From Cristatella mucedo (Eukaryota; Bryozoa; Phylactolaemata; Cristatellidae): a stretch of DNA of 10,000 nt. Below, piece by piece: positions 7,616 through 10,000 of the stretch. Below the pieces are notes generated by a model. The model made no database searches, had not been told where the DNA came from, and worked only from the letters and a program-made list of their open reading frames with translations. Both the position numbers and the translations under genes were made by a program. Position 1 is the stretch's first letter. Each line of letters begins with the position of its first letter. The stretch spans positions 4,257,501 through 4,267,500 of the forward strand of contig WPIO01000004.1 in assembly GCA_009760855.2 (NCBI GenBank). Direction: 5' to 3'.

Positions 7616-8105
7616 ACTCTGGCGACAGAAGCTTCTTGCTCTGCTTCTCTCCTAGTCTGTCGAACTCACTTTGTAATGTTTAATGTACTGCATCTTCGTC
7701 TGCACTTCCGCAATTCTTACGCAACGACATCTTCCTTTCCTGCTGCCGACTGTCGCCCATTCTTTCCAGCCGTCAGTAGCTGTTACTTCCATTCAACCAT
7801 CGGATCACGCTTCCTTTACAGAGTATGCAAAGGCCTCGAGAAGAGATTCCATTCTCCGAGTTTGCTAAACAAATGTAGTTTCATTATTATTATTCTTATT
7901 ATGCTGCTCACTACTTCAGCTGCCCTCCTGACTCAGCTATGCCTTTCGCTTTATCTTTGCTACGTGAGGTAAAGTCTGTTGACCACCGAATGCGTACCGA
8001 AAGCCGCTTCGGCTTTGAGTGCGCTATAGAAAACTCTCCTGCGTAACACCCACTTAGTCTTTGTGGCTTCTTGGCGTTACGGACGGAGATACACTATATT
8101 GCATT
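7616..8105 (+). mobile_element. CR1/L2-type LINE, copy 3: older, rearranged 3' end
   Basis: Homology to copy 2 starts around TGGCGACAGAAGC (7620-7632) and continues through CTAGTCTGTCGAACTCACTT, CAATTCTTACGCAACGAC (7711-7728) and the 3' UTR to GGAGATACACTATATT. It is clearly more diverged than copies 1 and 2. Two blocks are not in the other copies: about 36 bases at 7672-7707, bounded by a CACTT repeat, and about 100 bases at roughly 7793-7895 ending in an ATT-rich run. The conserved end of the UTR (GAATGCGTACCGAAAGCCGCTT and CTCCTGCGTAACACCCAC) is intact enough to be certain of family. No functional coding remains. Confidence 0.83.
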
Positions 8106-8130
8106 AGAGGATGAATGATGCGACCTTTTT

Positions 8131-8237
8131 GGCTGCTGCCGCCGCCGCCGCGATCTCAGCCTACCGGCGCCGCTGGCTGCTGCCGCCGCCGCGATCTCAG
8201 CCTACCGGCGCCGCTGGCTGCTGCCGCCGCCGCCGCT
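8131..8237. repeat. CCG-rich minisatellite, 41-44 bp unit
   Basis: A unit of the form GGCTGCTGCCGCC...GATCTCAGCCTACCGGCGCCGCT occurs at 8131-8174 and 8175-8215, with a partial third from 8216. Units differ in the number of CCG triplets. It starts about 25 bases after the end of LINE copy 3. Confidence 0.9.
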
Positions 8238-8248
8238 GGCTAGCCTAT

Positions 8249-8297
8249 GTCGACGCTCGTTGCCACGCGACGTTCTCGCGTGGCAACGAGCGCCGAC
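8249..8297. repeat. Perfect 17-bp hairpin with 5-base loop
   Basis: CGCTCGTTGCCACGCGA (8254-8270) and its exact complement (8276-8292) flank the loop CGTTC. After one A-C mismatch the stem continues four more pairs (GTCG 8249-8252 with CGAC 8294-8297). No T-run follows on either side, so it does not look like an intrinsic terminator. It could be a MITE remnant, an RNA hairpin or a recent inverted duplication. Confidence 0.88.
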
Positions 8298-8560
8298 TCG
8301 ATGGATACTCGCAGTGATACCGAGTAGCGCCACATAAAAAAGAACGCCGACAGTCCAGCTCCAGTTGCGTTCCATTTAGCGTCGTGTCATCGATAGCTCT
8401 GTACTTGCAGGTCGACTGGCACTGCGGTAAACCAGGAGATTCTCCGCTACGAGCGCGGCAATAGAGCACGCTTCTTGATTTGTGCTATAGTATTTCTTCA
8501 GAGATATACCATCTAACACACTTGCCTATACTAAATACTAAGGTTTTTATAACACGTATT
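8298..8560. other. Unassigned sequence
   Basis: No gene, RNA or element is recognised in this stretch. Confidence 0.35.
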
Positions 8561-8565
8561 AGGAC

Positions 8566-8700
8566 CATATATATATATATTCTCTCTCTAGGCGCTTTAC
8601 ATTTACTGCAAAGGGATATATATGTATATATTTATATTTATACATATATATATATTTAAAATATATTTATACGTATACAATATATATGTATATATGTATG
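8566..8700. repeat. AT-rich low-complexity zone
   Basis: A TA run (8566-8580), a short CT run, then about 85 bases made almost entirely of TATA, TGTATA and TTTATA motifs. Many local self-complementary pairings are possible. No further structure is clear. Confidence 0.9.
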
Positions 8701-8880
8701 CAATCCCTATTAATTAAACCGAGAAAGTCCTTCACGCACGGTAAGATGGCGCAGCATTGTCTTCCGTGACGGAACTACTACGACTCAGCGAACCGAGTCC
8801 ACAGGCTGTGACCTGCTCGCATATAGTATATATACTTTCGAGCGCGCTTTAGCGTATCATAGTACGCTCGCTGCAGTATC

Positions 8881-8990
8881 CTGCAATGCCCTGCGATTAT
8901 GAGCTCGTGAGCTGAGCCTCGATTGAGAGGCATTATATTGAGATTATGATGCCTCGATTGAGAGGTACTCATAATCGCGGGACATTGCAA
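8881..8990. repeat. 110-bp fold-back element with imperfect terminal inverted repeats
   Basis: The ends 8881-8903 (CTGCAATGCCCTGCGATTATGAG) and 8968-8990 pair at 20 of 23 positions. Inside, GCCTCGATTGAGAGG occurs as a direct repeat at 8916-8930 and 8951-8965, each able to form a small CCTC/GAGG stem. The form resembles a small MITE or fold-back element, but no target duplication or known transposon end is recognised. Confidence 0.65.
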
Positions 8991-9000
8991 TCTACTAACG

Positions 9001-9487
9001 ACCTGTTTCCCTTTGCGCGACTGCTGCTATCGTATCGTCGCCGCTCGAATCTGCGCTTTCGAATTCAACCATGCGCGACGACAGCTGGCGTTAGCGCGAA
9101 CGAATTAAGAAGGTAGCGCCTCACTGGCCGGCGAGCGTTGTTCGCTAGCCAGTATCTCGCGGACGCTAGGCAGAAAGGGCCTCGTTGTAGTCGATTCTAC
9201 GACTTGTTATACGATTATTCCTCGAGCTACGCCGGAAAGTCCACGCGCGCATCCATGGCCGTCGCGAGACTTCCGGCGCTATCGTCGCTGCTGGCCACGA
9301 CAGGTGCCGGCGCTGGCAGTGCAGGCTAAACGACAAAAAGCCGCCGCTCATAGACCAAGTGGCCTTCGCAGGGGGCGGGGCCAGGCTGGAGCTAGCCCGC
9401 AGAGCAGCTTGCCAACGAGACGCTGACGCTTGGTATTGCTAGCTCTCCAGAAGAACTTAATTTCTATCTAGGCGTTTAGCGTGTGCC
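9001..9487. other. Unassigned sequence
   Basis: A GC box (GGGGCGGGG, 9372-9380) is the only regulatory-like string. The plus-strand frame at 9138-9329 shows no domain. I recognise no gene or element. Confidence 0.35.
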
Positions 9488-9550
9488 GCAGGGCTCGAGC
9501 CCGCGGCCTTGGTCGTTGAAGGCGAGCACCTGACCCCGGGTGCCGAAGCA
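9488..9550 (-). mobile_element. tRNA-like SINE head, SINE-B related, fragment
   Basis: On the minus strand it carries GGTGCTCGCC and the B box GGGCTCGAGCCC (9491-9502), both identical to SINE-B, at nearly the same spacing. The A-box region (CACCCGGGGTCAGG) is diverged. No body or tail is evident beyond the head, so it may be a truncated SINE. It is too altered to be a working tRNA gene. Confidence 0.55.
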
Positions 9551-10000
9551 AGGATAGAAATGGTCGACAAGAAACGCAGATAAACCCACGAACGCAGATG
9601 CAAGCAAATGGACAGCTCGCAGATTGAAAGAACGCTCACTTGCGGTAGCCCGCGTCGCGAAGCTCACCGGGCCCTCGCCGCCCGCGGCGCCAACCCCGTC
9701 GCCGGAGCCTCGCAAACGTATGTGCAAACGCGAAACGACATTAGAACCGCTCAAATTGAATCAAAACCAAAATCCGATCAAATAAATAACCGCAGCATCC
9801 GATGGAAACCTAAAGCCGTTCGTAAAAGCGAGATTTAGCCCGTAAGAGTTGCCTGCGGTCGAGGCCGTCTCCGCGAAAGCCTCGCCTTCAAGAATGAGGT
9901 AACTGCCTCGTTCATCCGGCGGCGAGCGAGCCGCTGATGCCAGTGTGCCAGCGTTACCGTGCCTTAGCAACGGCCAGTGCCTCTTTCCTTTCGCACGTCT
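9551..10000. other. Unassigned sequence to the window end
   Basis: A GC-rich part, an AT-richer part with AATAAATAA near 9781, then GC-rich sequence again. A small stem (GAATGAGG with CCTCGTTC, one mismatch) lies at 9893-9914. The short frames have no recognisable domain. Confidence 0.35.

Noticed and set aside
6964-7617. 217-codon minus-strand frame
   Set aside because: Compositionally biased, no recognisable domain, and complementary to an equally long open frame, as GC-rich DNA gives by chance.
7073-7972. 299-codon plus-strand frame
   Set aside because: Arg/Ala-rich from CpG-rich DNA, no domain, and its second half is LINE copy 3 read in a frame with no reverse transcriptase motif.
8249-8297. 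Rho-independent terminator
   Set aside because: No T-run follows the stem on either strand, and the context is eukaryotic.

Overview
The window looks like nuclear DNA of an invertebrate animal. The evidence is one spliced-looking exon of a rhodopsin-type GPCR, fragments of a CR1/L2-type LINE retrotransposon, tRNA-derived SINEs, very long dinucleotide microsatellites and CpG dinucleotides that are not depleted. There are no bacterial-style gene clusters, ribosome binding sites or operons. I cannot name the species.

Layout from left to right. Positions 1-600 are GC-rich and hold the GPCR exon on the minus strand (394-561), with an 18-bp tandem duplication in its downstream intron. Positions 637-763 and 1012-1346 are CT, TA and GT microsatellites. 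Positions 1347-2272 hold nothing but a small 13-bp tandem repeat. A 5'-truncated LINE copy (copy 1, plus strand) lies at about 2290-2566, followed by a GA microsatellite at 2682-2765. A longer copy of the same LINE (copy 2, minus strand, 3269-4800) carries most of a broken reverse transcriptase frame and is bounded by a 9-bp direct repeat that fits a target-site duplication. Positions 4810-6180 hold a 16-bp E-box-containing tandem repeat, GA and TA microsatellites, a weak promoter-like cluster, a 19-bp tandem duplication and a nested GC-rich palindrome. A tRNA-derived SINE (minus strand) lies at about 6202-6392, a TC/AC microsatellite at 6473-6532 and a second SINE (plus strand) at about 6771-6925. 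A CpG-rich stretch covers about 7020-7600. It leads into an older LINE copy (copy 3, plus strand, about 7616-8105), then a CCG-rich minisatellite, a perfect hairpin, an AT-rich zone, a 110-bp fold-back sequence and a third tRNA-like SINE head near 9488-9550. The last 450 bases show nothing I recognise.

The only host gene I can support is the GPCR exon. Its neighbouring exons (TM1-TM2 and TM5-TM7) are not visible, so the gene must have introns running beyond both sides of what can be read here, or the exon is a relic. Most other structure is retrotransposon debris and simple repeats. I found no convincing novel multi-gene system. The items most worth checking are the LINE copies with a readable insertion history, the SINEs sharing a palindromic B box, and several perfect inverted repeats of unknown origin.
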